Part shown: piece after piece, positions 15,968 through 24,312 of the stretch | How positions within the stretch are numbered: position 1 is the stretch's first letter | Layout of the letters: every line of letters begins with the position of its first letter | Assembly: GCA_036652035.1 (NCBI GenBank) | Contig: JAVVWR010000047.1 | Location: 1-24,616 of the forward strand | DNA: 24,616 nucleotides | Source: JAEZVV01 sp036652035 | Lineage (GTDB): Bacteria > Pseudomonadota > Gammaproteobacteria > Burkholderiales > Burkholderiaceae_F | Direction: 5' to 3' | The notes under the pieces: model-generated | What the model was told of the DNA's origin: nothing | Database searches by the model: none | Seen by the model: only the letters and a program-made list of their open reading frames with translations | Translations under genes and position numbers: made by a program

Positions 15968-16738
15968 TTGTCGAGCTTTCGGGTTAGCGCTGCCACCGCG
16001 CAGCACATCGGCGATCGAGCGGAACAGCAAGACCGCGTCGCCCTACTTCAGTCCAAGCGCTTGCCGGGCGCCCTGCTTGCCATCCTCGCCGACGGCATGG
16101 GCGGGCGCTCCGGTGGCAGGCTCGCCGCCGACCAGGTGATTGCCACCGCCGAGCATTTGTTCGGCGAGGCGAGCGAACACGACGGCCATTTACGCGAGCT
16201 GCTCCTGACGCTGGCTGCCGAAGCACATACCGTCATTCGCCTGTCGGCCATTTCGACCGAGATGGAACCCCACAGCACCCTTTGCGCGCTGGTCCTTTAC
16301 AAAGGGCAAGCGATCTGGGCTCACGCGGGCGATACCCGGCTTTATCACGTTCGTGGCGCGCAAACGCTGAGCCGTACCGCCGATCACAGCGTCGTCGAGC
16401 AGATGCGCGCCGAAGGGCGGCTGCATGAGCTGGGCGAAGCGGCGAACCGCTACAAGAACATGCTGGTGAGCGCTCTGGGGATCAAGACCGAGCCCCGGGT
16501 TGACATCGCTGAGGTGCCGCAGCTGGTCGCGGGCGATGCCTTCCTTCTCGCCAGCGACGGGCTGTGGGCGCATTTCTCCGACGAAGAGCTCGCCGCCGTG
16601 ATCGATCAACTGCCACCACGGGCGGCCTGCGAACATCTGATCGGGCTGGCGCGCGAGCGCGCCAAAGGGCGTGGCGACAATGCCTCGCTCGCGATCCTCC
16701 GGCTCGAATCCCTGCCCGCCCTCCGCCCACAGCCGTAA
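15968..16738 (+). CDS. PP2C-type serine/threonine protein phosphatase (Stp1-like)
   Basis: 256 residues, the length of small bacterial Mn/Mg-dependent phosphatases. The metal-binding motifs appear in order: GDRAEQQD with Asp22, ADGMGG with Asp42, AHAGDTRLY (118-126), SDGLW with Asp197 and GRGDNAS with Asp237. It would dephosphorylate Ser/Thr residues in the cytoplasm. The start is a TTG at 15968, with GAGG six bases upstream; no ATG precedes the conserved region in this frame. Motif 1 has Glu-Gln-Gln-Asp where many members have Asn-Glu-Asp, a mild deviation. No partner kinase or FHA gene is in the window. Its end is seven bases from the convergent coiled-coil protein gene. Confidence 0.92.
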   Translation: MSSFRVSAATAQHIGDRAEQQDRVALLQSKRLPGALLAILADGMGGRSGGRLAADQVIATAEHLFGEASEHDGHLRELLLTLAAEAHTVIRLSAISTEMEPHSTLCALVLYKGQAIWAHAGDTRLYHVRGAQTLSRTADHSVVEQMRAEGRLHELGEAANRYKNMLVSALGIKTEPRVDIAEVPQLVAGDAFLLASDGLWAHFSDEELAAVIDQLPPRAACEHLIGLARERAKGRGDNASLAILRLESLPALRPQP

Positions 16739-16745
16739 CGCGCGG

Positions 16746-17468
16746 CTATTGGCGAGCCGCAGCGGCTCCCTCGGCTCGACGCATCAGCTCGGCGCGCTCG
16801 GCGTCGTTCCTCTTTCGTTGCTCGGCCCGCTCGGCGCGTTTTTTCTCGCCATCGGCCTTCTTGACCGCGGAATCGGCCGCCCGTTGCGCCGCCTCGGCCT
16901 GCTTTGCCTGGTAAGCCTGCGCCTTGGCCACCGCCTCGGCTTGGCGGGCCTGGGCCTCCCTCTGCTTGGCCTGAAACTTCGCCTCGCGTTCGGCCGCAGC
17001 CTGTCGATTGGCCTCGGCCTGCTCGGCGCTGATGCGCGGCGGGCGGACGATAACGGCGGGCTTGAGCGCGCCCGCCGCCTCCTTGCTCGCACGCGCGGCG
17101 TCCTCTTCAGCCTGCTTTTTTCCCGTCTCGAGCTTGCGCACTGCCGCCTCTTTCGCGTCCAGGCTGCGGATCAAATTCTTGGCCTCCAGATCAACCCGCT
17201 TGGCTTCGCGGCGCTTGATTTCGCTTTCCTTGCGCACCGCGGCCAGGCAATCGTTGACCAGGAACTTGCGCTGGCACTCGGCATCGCGTCGGGTTTCTTC
17301 GCTCGCGAGGCGTTTGAGTTCGGCCTCCGCGTCGCGCTTGGCCGCTTCGGCCTGGCTGCGCTCGATCAGGCTGCCAGCGGGATAACGAGAGGCGAAATCG
17401 GTCGCGCCAACCGCCAAGGGAAGGGCCATCAAGAGCGCGGGAAACCAACGGTAAACACGAACAGGCAT
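16746..17468 (-). CDS. Secreted Ala/Glu/Lys/Arg-rich coiled-coil protein, function unknown
   Basis: 240 residues. A signal peptide (VYRWFPALLMALPLAVGA, cleavage near residue 22) is followed by a long, highly charged helical protein. The conserved-looking part is ECQRKFLVNDCLAAVRKESE, with Cys65 and Cys74 nine residues apart, able to form a periplasmic disulfide. The remainder is Ala/Glu/Arg/Lys heptad-like repeats, broken by a Pro-containing linker (LKPAVIVRPPRISAEQAEAN), and resembles the TolA stalk in composition only. It starts eight bases after the zapE stop, so it is very likely in the lpdA-zapE transcript. I recall similar unnamed proteins after zapE in Burkholderiales, but no assigned function. 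A later start at Met14 would shorten the signal peptide. Confidence 0.8.
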   Translation of the reverse strand: MPVRVYRWFPALLMALPLAVGATDFASRYPAGSLIERSQAEAAKRDAEAELKRLASEETRRDAECQRKFLVNDCLAAVRKESEIKRREAKRVDLEAKNLIRSLDAKEAAVRKLETGKKQAEEDAARASKEAAGALKPAVIVRPPRISAEQAEANRQAAAEREAKFQAKQREAQARQAEAVAKAQAYQAKQAEAAQRAADSAVKKADGEKKRAERAEQRKRNDAERAELMRRAEGAAAARQ

Positions 17469-17476
17469 GGGTCAAC

Positions 17477-18568
17477 TCAGAGCTTGGCTGTCGCCCGGCG
17501 CGGCGCGGCAACGTACTCGCGCGTCTGCATCTCGGTCAGGCGCGAGGCGGTTCGAATAAATTCCTTGGCCAGGCTGCCCGCGGTGTAGAGCTCCTCGGGC
17601 GGAGCGTCCGCCGAAGCGATCAGCTTGATGCCGTGATCGTACAGAATGTCGATCAGCCAGGTGAACCGGCGCGCCTCGGACGACTGCCCGGCCGACATGC
17701 GCGGAATGTTCGACAGCAGCACGGTGTTGAAACGCGCGGCGAGTTCCAGATAGTCCATCTGCGATCTCGGCCCGCCGCAGAGCACCGCAAAATCGAACCA
17801 CACCACCGCACCGGCGCGGCGCCGGGCCCGGATCTGGCGCGCCTCGATGGTCAGTTGCGGGTCTTCGTCCTCGGTCTCGGCGATCTCGCCAAAGGCCTGA
17901 GCCAGCGCTGCATCCGCAGCTGGCCCACCCGGCACCCGGTAGGTTTCGATCCGATCCAGCGTGAGCTGGCGGTAGTCAATGCCGGCATCGACCTCGACCA
18001 CGTCGAGCTGATTCTTGATGAGCTCGATCGCGGGCAGGATGCGGTCGCGGTGAAGCCCTTCCGGATAGAGCGCATCGGGCGGGTAGTTCGAGGTCATGAC
18101 AAACCCGACCCGGAGCGCGAACAGCCGATCAAGCAGGCGATGCAGAATCATCGCGTCAGCGATGTCGGAGACATGAAATTCGTCGAAACAGATCAGGCGG
18201 TAACGGCTGGCGATGCGGCGCGCCACCTCGTCAAGCGGATCGGCCACGCCCTTGACGCTGTCGAGTTCGTGGTGAATGCCACGCATGAACTCGTGAAAGT
18301 GCAGGCGAGTTTTACGCAGCACCGGTACTGACGCGAAAAACGCGTCCATCAGAAAGCTCTTGCCCCGCCCCACCCCACCCCACAGCCACACTCCGCGCGG
18401 CAGCGGCGGCTTGACCAGCATCTTCTTGAGTGAGTTGGAGCGGCGCGCCTTGTAGGCGCGCCAGTCCTGGTCGAGCCGCTCAAGGCGGTCGGCCGCGGCC
18501 TGCTGCGCGGCATCGAGCACATAGCCGCGTGCTGCGAGCGAATCAGCGAGATGCGATTGAAAGCTCAT
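17477..18568 (-). CDS. zapE: Cell division protein ZapE (AFG1-like ATPase)
   Basis: 363 residues. ZapE is a P-loop ATPase that binds FtsZ and affects the Z-ring under stress or low oxygen. Walker A is GGVGRGKS (64-71) and Walker B is LICFDEFHVSDIADA (125-139). The AFG1 signature FHEFMRGIHHEL (91-102) and SNYPPDALYPEGLHRDRILP are present. The ATG at 18568 has GAGG eight bases upstream; an in-frame TTG at 18589 is less likely. The gene lies 65 bases after lpdA, an arrangement I recall as common in Burkholderiales. Confidence 0.95.
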   Translation of the reverse strand: MSFQSHLADSLAARGYVLDAAQQAAADRLERLDQDWRAYKARRSNSLKKMLVKPPLPRGVWLWGGVGRGKSFLMDAFFASVPVLRKTRLHFHEFMRGIHHELDSVKGVADPLDEVARRIASRYRLICFDEFHVSDIADAMILHRLLDRLFALRVGFVMTSNYPPDALYPEGLHRDRILPAIELIKNQLDVVEVDAGIDYRQLTLDRIETYRVPGGPAADAALAQAFGEIAETEDEDPQLTIEARQIRARRRAGAVVWFDFAVLCGGPRSQMDYLELAARFNTVLLSNIPRMSAGQSSEARRFTWLIDILYDHGIKLIASADAPPEELYTAGSLAKEFIRTASRLTEMQTREYVAAPRRATAKL

Positions 18569-18633
18569 GGGGGCGGCCTCGATCCGCAAGCCGCTTCGCG
18601 CAGTTCACGGATCGGGCCCAGCGCAAACGCAGG

Positions 18634-20051
18634 TCAGAAGTTCAGTGTGCGTTTATCGACCGCGAGCGCCGCTTCCTTGGTCGCTTCGGACAACGAAGGA
18701 TGGGCGTGACAGATGCGGGCGATGTCCTCGGCCGCGGCCTTGAACTCCATTGCCACCACGCTTTCGGCAATCAGCTCCGAAGCGAAGGGGCCGATGATGT
18801 GAACGCCGAGAATTTCGTCGGTCTTGGCGTCGGCGATGAACTTCACGAAACCGGTGGTGTCACCCAGCGCGCGCGCGCGGCCGTTGGCCATGAAGGGGAA
18901 CTGGCCGGTCTTGTAGGCGCGGCCCTCGGCCTTCAAGGCCTGCTCGGTCTTGCCCACCCACGCAATCTCGGGGCTGGTGTAGATCACCCAGGGAATCGTG
19001 TCGAAGTTCACATGGCCGTGTTGGCCGGCGATCCGCTCGGCCACCGCAACGCCCTCTTCCTCGGCCTTGTGGGCGAGCATCGGGCCGCGCACCACGTCGC
19101 CCACCGCCCATACGCCCGGCAGATTGGTTTTGCAGTCGGCATCGACGGTGACAAAGCCGCGCTCGTCGAGCGCCAGACCGACTGCCGTGGCGTTCAAGCC
19201 GTCGGTATTGGGAACCCGGCCGATCGAGACGATCAGCCGGTCAACCGTCAAGCTCTGCGCCTCGCCCTTGGCATTGAGGTAGGACACGGTGACGTCCTTC
19301 TTGCCCGGCTCGACCTTCTCGATCTTGACGCCGAGCGAGATCTTCAGGCCCTGCTTGGTGAAGATCTTCTGCGCTTCCTTGGCGACGGACTCGTCGGCCG
19401 CGCCGAGAAAGCCCGGCAGCGCTTCCAGAATGCTGACCTCGGCGCCCAGGCGGCGCCACACCGAGCCCATCTCCAGGCCGATCACGCCAGCGCCGATCAC
19501 GCCGAGCTTCTTCGGCACGGCGGCGATATCGAGCGCGCCGTCGTTGGAGAGGATGAGCTTCTCGTCAAACGGAGCGCCAGGCAGCGCGCGAGCGTTCGAC
19601 CCGGTGGCGACGATCACCTGCTGGGCGACCAGGGTCTCGGCAGCGGGCGCGCTCACTGCGATCTCGTAGCCCGCATCGGTCTTGGCGGCAAACGAAGCGC
19701 GGCCGTGGAAGAAGCTGACCTTGTTCTTCTTGAAAAGGTAGAGGATGCCGTCGTTGTTCTGCTTCACGACCGTGTTCTTACGGCCGACCATCGTGGCCAC
19801 ATCGATCGTGAGGTTCGAGAGGCCAATGCCGTGCTCGGCAAAGTGGTGCCCGGCCTGCTCGAAGTGTTCGGACGACTGCAACAGCGCTTTCGAGGGGATG
19901 CAGCCGACGTTGGTGCAGGTGCCGCCGGGGGCGGGCCCGCCCTTCTCATTGCTCCAGGCGTCGACGCAGGCGACGCTCATGCCGAGTTGGGCGGCGCGAA
20001 TGGCGGCGATATAGCCGCCGGGACCGGCGCCGATGACGACGAGGTCGAATT
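18634..20051 (-). CDS. lpdA: Dihydrolipoyl dehydrogenase (E3), N-terminus lost in assembly gap
   Basis: About 472 codons are visible. E3 is the FAD enzyme that reoxidises dihydrolipoyl groups of the 2-oxoglutarate dehydrogenase E2, passing electrons to NAD. The frame enters from the N run with FDLVVIGAGPGGYIAAIRAA, the FAD-binding GxGxxG, so the true start is a few residues inside the gap and not at the internal ATG at 19980. The redox disulfide is GGTCTNVGCIPSKALL, and the His-Glu dyad is in HAHPSLSEATKEAAL. A second nucleotide-binding motif is GVIGAGVIGLEMGSV. Because the gap size is unknown, an extra N-terminal lipoyl domain, found in some betaproteobacterial E3 proteins, cannot be excluded. 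It follows odhB and precedes zapE. Confidence 0.95.
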
Positions 20052-20151
20052 NNNNNNNNNNNNNNNNNNNNNNNNNNNNNNNNNNNNNNNNNNNNNNNNN
20101 NNNNNNNNNNNNNNNNNNNNNNNNNNNNNNNNNNNNNNNNNNNNNNNNNNN
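20052..20151. other. Assembly gap (100 N)
   Basis: Exactly 100 undetermined bases, a usual placeholder length, so the true size may differ. It hides the last residues and stop of odhB (the visible part ends EDPAR, where relatives have only about five more residues), the odhB-lpdA spacer, and the first residues of lpdA. Any ORF that reads across this run is an artefact. Confidence 0.98.
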
Positions 20152-21380
20152 AGGCGCGCCGGATCTTCCAGCGCTTCCTTCATGGCCACCAGCGCCAGCA
20201 CCGCTTCGCGGCCGTCGATGATGCGGTGGTCGTAGCTCATCGCCAGGTAGTTCATCGGGCGGATCACGATCTGACCGTTCTCCACCACCGGACGGTCCTT
20301 GGTGGCGTGAACGCCAAGAATGGCCGACTGCGGCGGGTTGATGATCGGGGTCGAGAGCATCGAGCCGAAGGTGCCGCCATTGGAGATCGAGAAGGTGCCG
20401 CCGGTGAGCTCCTCAAGGCCCAGCTTGCCTTCGCCCGCGCGCTTGCCGAACTCGGCGATCTTTTTTTCGATCGCGGCAAACGACATCTGGTCGGCGTCGC
20501 GCAGCACCGGCACCACCAGACCGCGCGGCGAACCGACCGCGATGCCGATATCGATATAGCCGTGGTAGACGATGTCATTGCCATCGACCGAGGCATTGAC
20601 CACCGGGTACTTCTTCAACGCAGCCACCGCCGCCTTGACGAAGAAGCTCATGAAGCCGAGCTTGACCCCGTGTTCCTTCTCGAACTTGTCCTTGTACTTG
20701 GCGCGCAGCTCCATCACCGGCGCCATGTTCACCTCGTTGAAGGTGGTCAGGATCGCGGCGGTCGACTGCGACTGCACCAGGCGCTCGGCGATGCGGGCGC
20801 GCAGGCGCGACATCGGCACGCGCTGCTCGGGGCGGTTGGCGAGCGCCGAGACATCGATCGGCGCCTTGACCTGCGGCAGCGCGGGCTTGGCGGCCGCCAC
20901 CGGGGCGGCCGGGGCGGCGGCCACAGCGGGCTTGGCTTCGAGCGCGCCCAGAACGTCGCCCTTGGTGATGCGGCCGTCCTTGCCCGACCCGGCAACGGAA
21001 CCCGCGGCCAGGTGGTTGTCGGCCATCAGCTTGGCGGCCGAAGGCATTGCGACCTCGGCCTTGGAAACCGCGGCGGGTGCGGCAGCAGCCACCGGCGCGA
21101 CGGCCGCCGCCGGAGCGGCGGCGACAGCGTCAGCCTTGGCTTCGGTGTCGATCGTCGCGATCACTTCCTCGGCCACCACGGTCGCGCCATCACCCTTGAC
21201 CAGGGCGGTGATCACGCCAGCGGCGGGGGCTGGCACTTCGAGCACGACCTTGTCGGTTTCGACTTCGATCAGGATCTCATCGACCGCGACCGCGTCGCCG
21301 ACCTTCTTCTTCCAGGTCAGGAGCGTCGCTTCGGCGACGGACTCGGACAGCTGGGGAACCTTGACTTCGAGCAATGCCAT
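20152..21380 (-). CDS. odhB: Dihydrolipoyllysine succinyltransferase (E2 of 2-oxoglutarate dehydrogenase), C-terminal end in gap
   Basis: 409 codons visible, nearly complete. Domain order: one N-terminal lipoyl domain with the lipoylated Lys44 in EVETDKVVLEV, an Ala/Pro-rich linker, and a peripheral subunit-binding domain (about 112-147, AMPSAAKLMADNHLAAGSVA). A second linker leads to the catalytic core (about 185-409), whose active site is SYDHRIIDGREA with His385 and Asp389. It transfers succinyl to CoA in the TCA cycle. ATG 21380 has GGAG six bases upstream. The protein is cytoplasmic and forms the core of the complex. It lies 73 bases after odhA, with a 7-bp inverted repeat in that spacer. 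The stop codon is hidden in the N run. Confidence 0.96.
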
Positions 21381-21415
21381 TCTTAACTCCGAATTCTGTG
21401 TGTGAGAGGGGGAGT

Positions 21416-21440
21416 CGGCGCGCATCCCTGTGCCGCGCCG
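21416..21440. repeat. Inverted repeat in the odhA-odhB spacer
   Basis: CGGCGCG (21416-21422) and CGCGCCG (21434-21440) form a perfect 7-bp stem with an 11-base loop between the odhA stop and the odhB start. No T-run follows. It may only reflect GC richness, or it may stabilise one cistron or tune E1:E2 expression. Confidence 0.4.
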
Positions 21441-21453
21441 GCTGCGACCCGAC

Positions 21454-24312
21454 TTACTTGGTGAGGACGAAACCCTTCAACTTGGCGAAAGCCGCGTCGA
21501 GCAGCGCCTTCTGCTGCTCGATGTGCTTGGCCGCGTAGCCCACCGCCGGCGAGGCCGAGGCGGGACGCCCGGCGTAGCCGAGCTTGGAGCCCTCACCCAT
21601 GTTCTCGAGCAGGTGATGCTGAACGTAGAACCAGGACCCCTGGTTCTGCGGCTCGTCCTGGCACCAGACCACTTCAGCGAGGTTCGGATACTTCTTGAAC
21701 TCGGCCGCGAGCGCCTTGTGCGGGAAGGGGTAGAGCTGTTCGATGCGGAAGATCGCCACCTCGTCGGCCTTGCGTTCGCGCCGCTGGTTGACGAGGTCGT
21801 AATAGACCTTGCCCGAGCAGCCGATCGCGCGCTTGATCTTCTTGGCATCGACCTCTTCGCGCTCGCCGATCACGGTCTGGAACTCGCCCTTGGCCAGTTC
21901 CGCCAGCTCCGAGGTGGCGTCCTTGTTCCGCAGCAGGCTCTTGGGCGTGAAGATCACCAGCGGCTTGCGGAACAGGCGAATCATCTGCCGCCGCAACAGG
22001 TGGAAGATCTGCGCGGCCGAGGTCGGCTGCACGATCTGCATGTTGTTGTCGGCCGCCAGCTGCAGGAAGCGCTCGATGCGCGCCGACGAGTGCTCGGGCC
22101 CCTGCCCCTCGTAGCCATGCGGCAGCATCATGGTCAGGCCCGATTGGCGGCCCCACTTCACTTCGCCCGAGCTGATGAACTGGTCGATCACCACTTGCGC
22201 GCCGTTGACGAAGTCGCCGAACTGCGCCTCCCAGATCACGAGCGCATTGGGCTCGGCCGAGGCGTAGCCGTATTCAAAACCCAGCACCGCTTCTTCGGAC
22301 AGGACCGAGTCGATCACCGTGAACGGCGCCTGCTTGTCGGAGACGTGCTGCAGCGGGATGTAGCTGCCCTCGTCCCACTTCTCGCGCGCCTGATCGTGCA
22401 AAACCGAGTGGCGGTGGGTGAAGGTGCCACGGCCCGAGTCCTGGCCGGTGATCCGCACCGGATAGCCGCTCGCCACCAGCGAGGCAAACGCCAGGTGCTC
22501 GGCCATGCCCCAGTCGAGGCGGGCCTTGCCTTCGGTCATCGCGCGGCGATCGGCAATCACCTTCTCGACCAGCGGGTGAACCTTGAGCGTGGCCGGAATC
22601 GTGGTGATCGCCGTGCCCAGGCGCTTCAGCTCGGTCATGGGCACGCCGGTGTCGGCGTGGTCGGTCCACTTGCGGTTGAGAAAAGGCGTCCAGTCGACCG
22701 CGTACTTGCTCTTGTAATTGGTGAGAACCGGGTCAACCGTGTGGCGGCCTTCGTCCATCGCCTGGCGATAGGCCTTGACCAGTTCGTCGGGGTAGTCGGC
22801 CGCCACCGTGCCCTGGGTAACGAGCTTGTCGGCGTAGAACTTGCGCGTGCCCGGGTGCACGCCGATCTTCTTGTACATCAGCGGCTGGGTCACCGCCGGC
22901 GTGTCTTGTTCGTTGTGGCCCAGGCGGCGGAAGCAGACGATGTCGATCACCACGTCTTCGCCAAACTCCTGGCGGTAGTCCATGGCGAGCTGGGTGGCGA
23001 GCACCACGGCCTCGGGGTCATCGCCGTTGACGTGCATCACCGGCGCCTCGATCAGCTTGGCGACGTCGGTGCAATACGTGGTTGAACCCTTGTCACGCGG
23101 GTCCGAGGTGGTGAAACCGATCTGGTTGTTGATGACGATGTGAACCGTGCCGCCCGTGCCATAGCCACGGGTCTGCGCCAGGTTCAAGGTTTCCATCACC
23201 ACGCCCTGGCCGGCAAAGGCCGCGTCGCCGTGGACCAGCACCGGCAGGACCTTGTCGCCGGCGGCATCGCCGCGGCGCTCTTGCCGCGCGCGCACCGAGC
23301 CCTCGACCACCGGGTTGACGATCTCAAGGTGTGAGGGGTTGAACGCGAGCGACAGATGAACCGGGCCGCCGGCCGTGGTCACGTCGCTCGAAAAACCGTT
23401 GTGATACTTGACGTCGCCCGCGGGCAGCTCTTCGCCCGCCTTCTTGCCCTCGAACTCGGCAAACAGGTCGCGCGGCATCTTGCGCAAGGTATTGACCAGA
23501 ACATTCAGGCGGCCGCGATGGGCCATGCCGATCACGATCTCCTCGACACCCTTGAGGCCGGCGCGTTGCACCAGCTCGTCCATCGAGGCGATGAAGCTCT
23601 CGCCGCCTTCGAGCGAGAAACGCTTCTGGCCGACGTACTTGGTGTGCAGGTAGCGCTCCAGGCCTTCGGCCGCGGTGACACGCTCCAACACATGCTTTTT
23701 CTGCTCGACGGTGAAGGCCGGGGTCGAACGGATCGACTCGAGCCGCTGCTGCCACCAGCGCTTCTGCGCCGGGTCCGAGATGTACATGAACTCGACGCCG
23801 ATCGTGCCGCAATAGGTCTGGCGCAACGCCGTGATCAGCTCGCGCAGAGTCATCTGCTCGGCGCCGAAGTACGTGTTCGACGCCGAGAACACCATGTCCA
23901 TGTCGGCTTCGGAAAGGTCGTAAAACGTTGGCTCCAGCTCAGGAATGAGCTGACGTTCCTGGCGCAGCAGCGGGTCCAGATTGGCCCAGCGGCTGCCGAG
24001 AAAACGGTAGGCGGCGATGATCGACTGGACGTGAACCTGCTTGCGCGCCACCGTCAGATCGCTCTGCGCGACCTTGTTGGTGAAGGCGCCGGTCTTGGCG
24101 CGCAGCGCAAACGATTCAACGATCGGGGCGTGGGCGACGTCGTGCGTCGCGGGGGAACCGTCGGCAGCCGGGACCAGTTGCATCTGGTCGAAGTAGGTCC
24201 GCCACTGATCGGGGACCGACGCCGGGTTGTCGAGGTACTTCTCGTACAGTTCTTCCACATACGGCGCATTGCCGCCGAACAGGTACGAGTTCAGCTGGAA
24301 CTGCTTCATCAT
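21454..24312 (-). CDS. odhA: 2-oxoglutarate dehydrogenase E1 component
   Basis: 952 residues, typical for E1o. It decarboxylates 2-oxoglutarate with thiamine diphosphate and succinylates the E2 lipoyl group. The N-terminus MMKQFQLNSYLFGGNAPYVE is the E2-binding helix region of this family. The ThDP fold shows GMAHRGRLNVLVNTLRKMPR, LVHGDAAFAGQGVV and VHIVINNQIGFTTSDP. The transketolase-like half has DSGRGTFTHRHSVLHDQ and ends PASASPAVGYAAKHIEQQKA. ATG 24312 is preceded by AAGGTG with eight-base spacing; the adjacent ATG at 24309 is possible. It is the first gene of odhA-odhB-lpdA-zapE. A small hairpin at 24332-24346 lies just before the ribosome site. Confidence 0.97.
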   Translation of the reverse strand: MMKQFQLNSYLFGGNAPYVEELYEKYLDNPASVPDQWRTYFDQMQLVPAADGSPATHDVAHAPIVESFALRAKTGAFTNKVAQSDLTVARKQVHVQSIIAAYRFLGSRWANLDPLLRQERQLIPELEPTFYDLSEADMDMVFSASNTYFGAEQMTLRELITALRQTYCGTIGVEFMYISDPAQKRWWQQRLESIRSTPAFTVEQKKHVLERVTAAEGLERYLHTKYVGQKRFSLEGGESFIASMDELVQRAGLKGVEEIVIGMAHRGRLNVLVNTLRKMPRDLFAEFEGKKAGEELPAGDVKYHNGFSSDVTTAGGPVHLSLAFNPSHLEIVNPVVEGSVRARQERRGDAAGDKVLPVLVHGDAAFAGQGVVMETLNLAQTRGYGTGGTVHIVINNQIGFTTSDPRDKGSTTYCTDVAKLIEAPVMHVNGDDPEAVVLATQLAMDYRQEFGEDVVIDIVCFRRLGHNEQDTPAVTQPLMYKKIGVHPGTRKFYADKLVTQGTVAADYPDELVKAYRQAMDEGRHTVDPVLTNYKSKYAVDWTPFLNRKWTDHADTGVPMTELKRLGTAITTIPATLKVHPLVEKVIADRRAMTEGKARLDWGMAEHLAFASLVASGYPVRITGQDSGRGTFTHRHSVLHDQAREKWDEGSYIPLQHVSDKQAPFTVIDSVLSEEAVLGFEYGYASAEPNALVIWEAQFGDFVNGAQVVIDQFISSGEVKWGRQSGLTMMLPHGYEGQGPEHSSARIERFLQLAADNNMQIVQPTSAAQIFHLLRRQMIRLFRKPLVIFTPKSLLRNKDATSELAELAKGEFQTVIGEREEVDAKKIKRAIGCSGKVYYDLVNQRRERKADEVAIFRIEQLYPFPHKALAAEFKKYPNLAEVVWCQDEPQNQGSWFYVQHHLLENMGEGSKLGYAGRPASASPAVGYAAKHIEQQKALLDAAFAKLKGFVLTK

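Noticed and set aside
18430..20235. 601-codon plus-strand ORF opposite zapE/lpdA running through the N gap
   Set aside because: It is read through undetermined bases and is a shadow of lpdA.
19977..21425. 482-codon minus-strand ORF that extends odhB through the N run
   Set aside because: The part after the gap (EDPAR then N) is not odhB; the frame continues into lpdA sequence out of frame. The true odhB stop is hidden in the gap.
21430..23085. 551-codon plus-strand ORF opposite odhA
   Set aside because: GC-rich antisense shadow with His/Arg/Leu-rich composition and no family resemblance; odhA on the minus strand is unmistakable.
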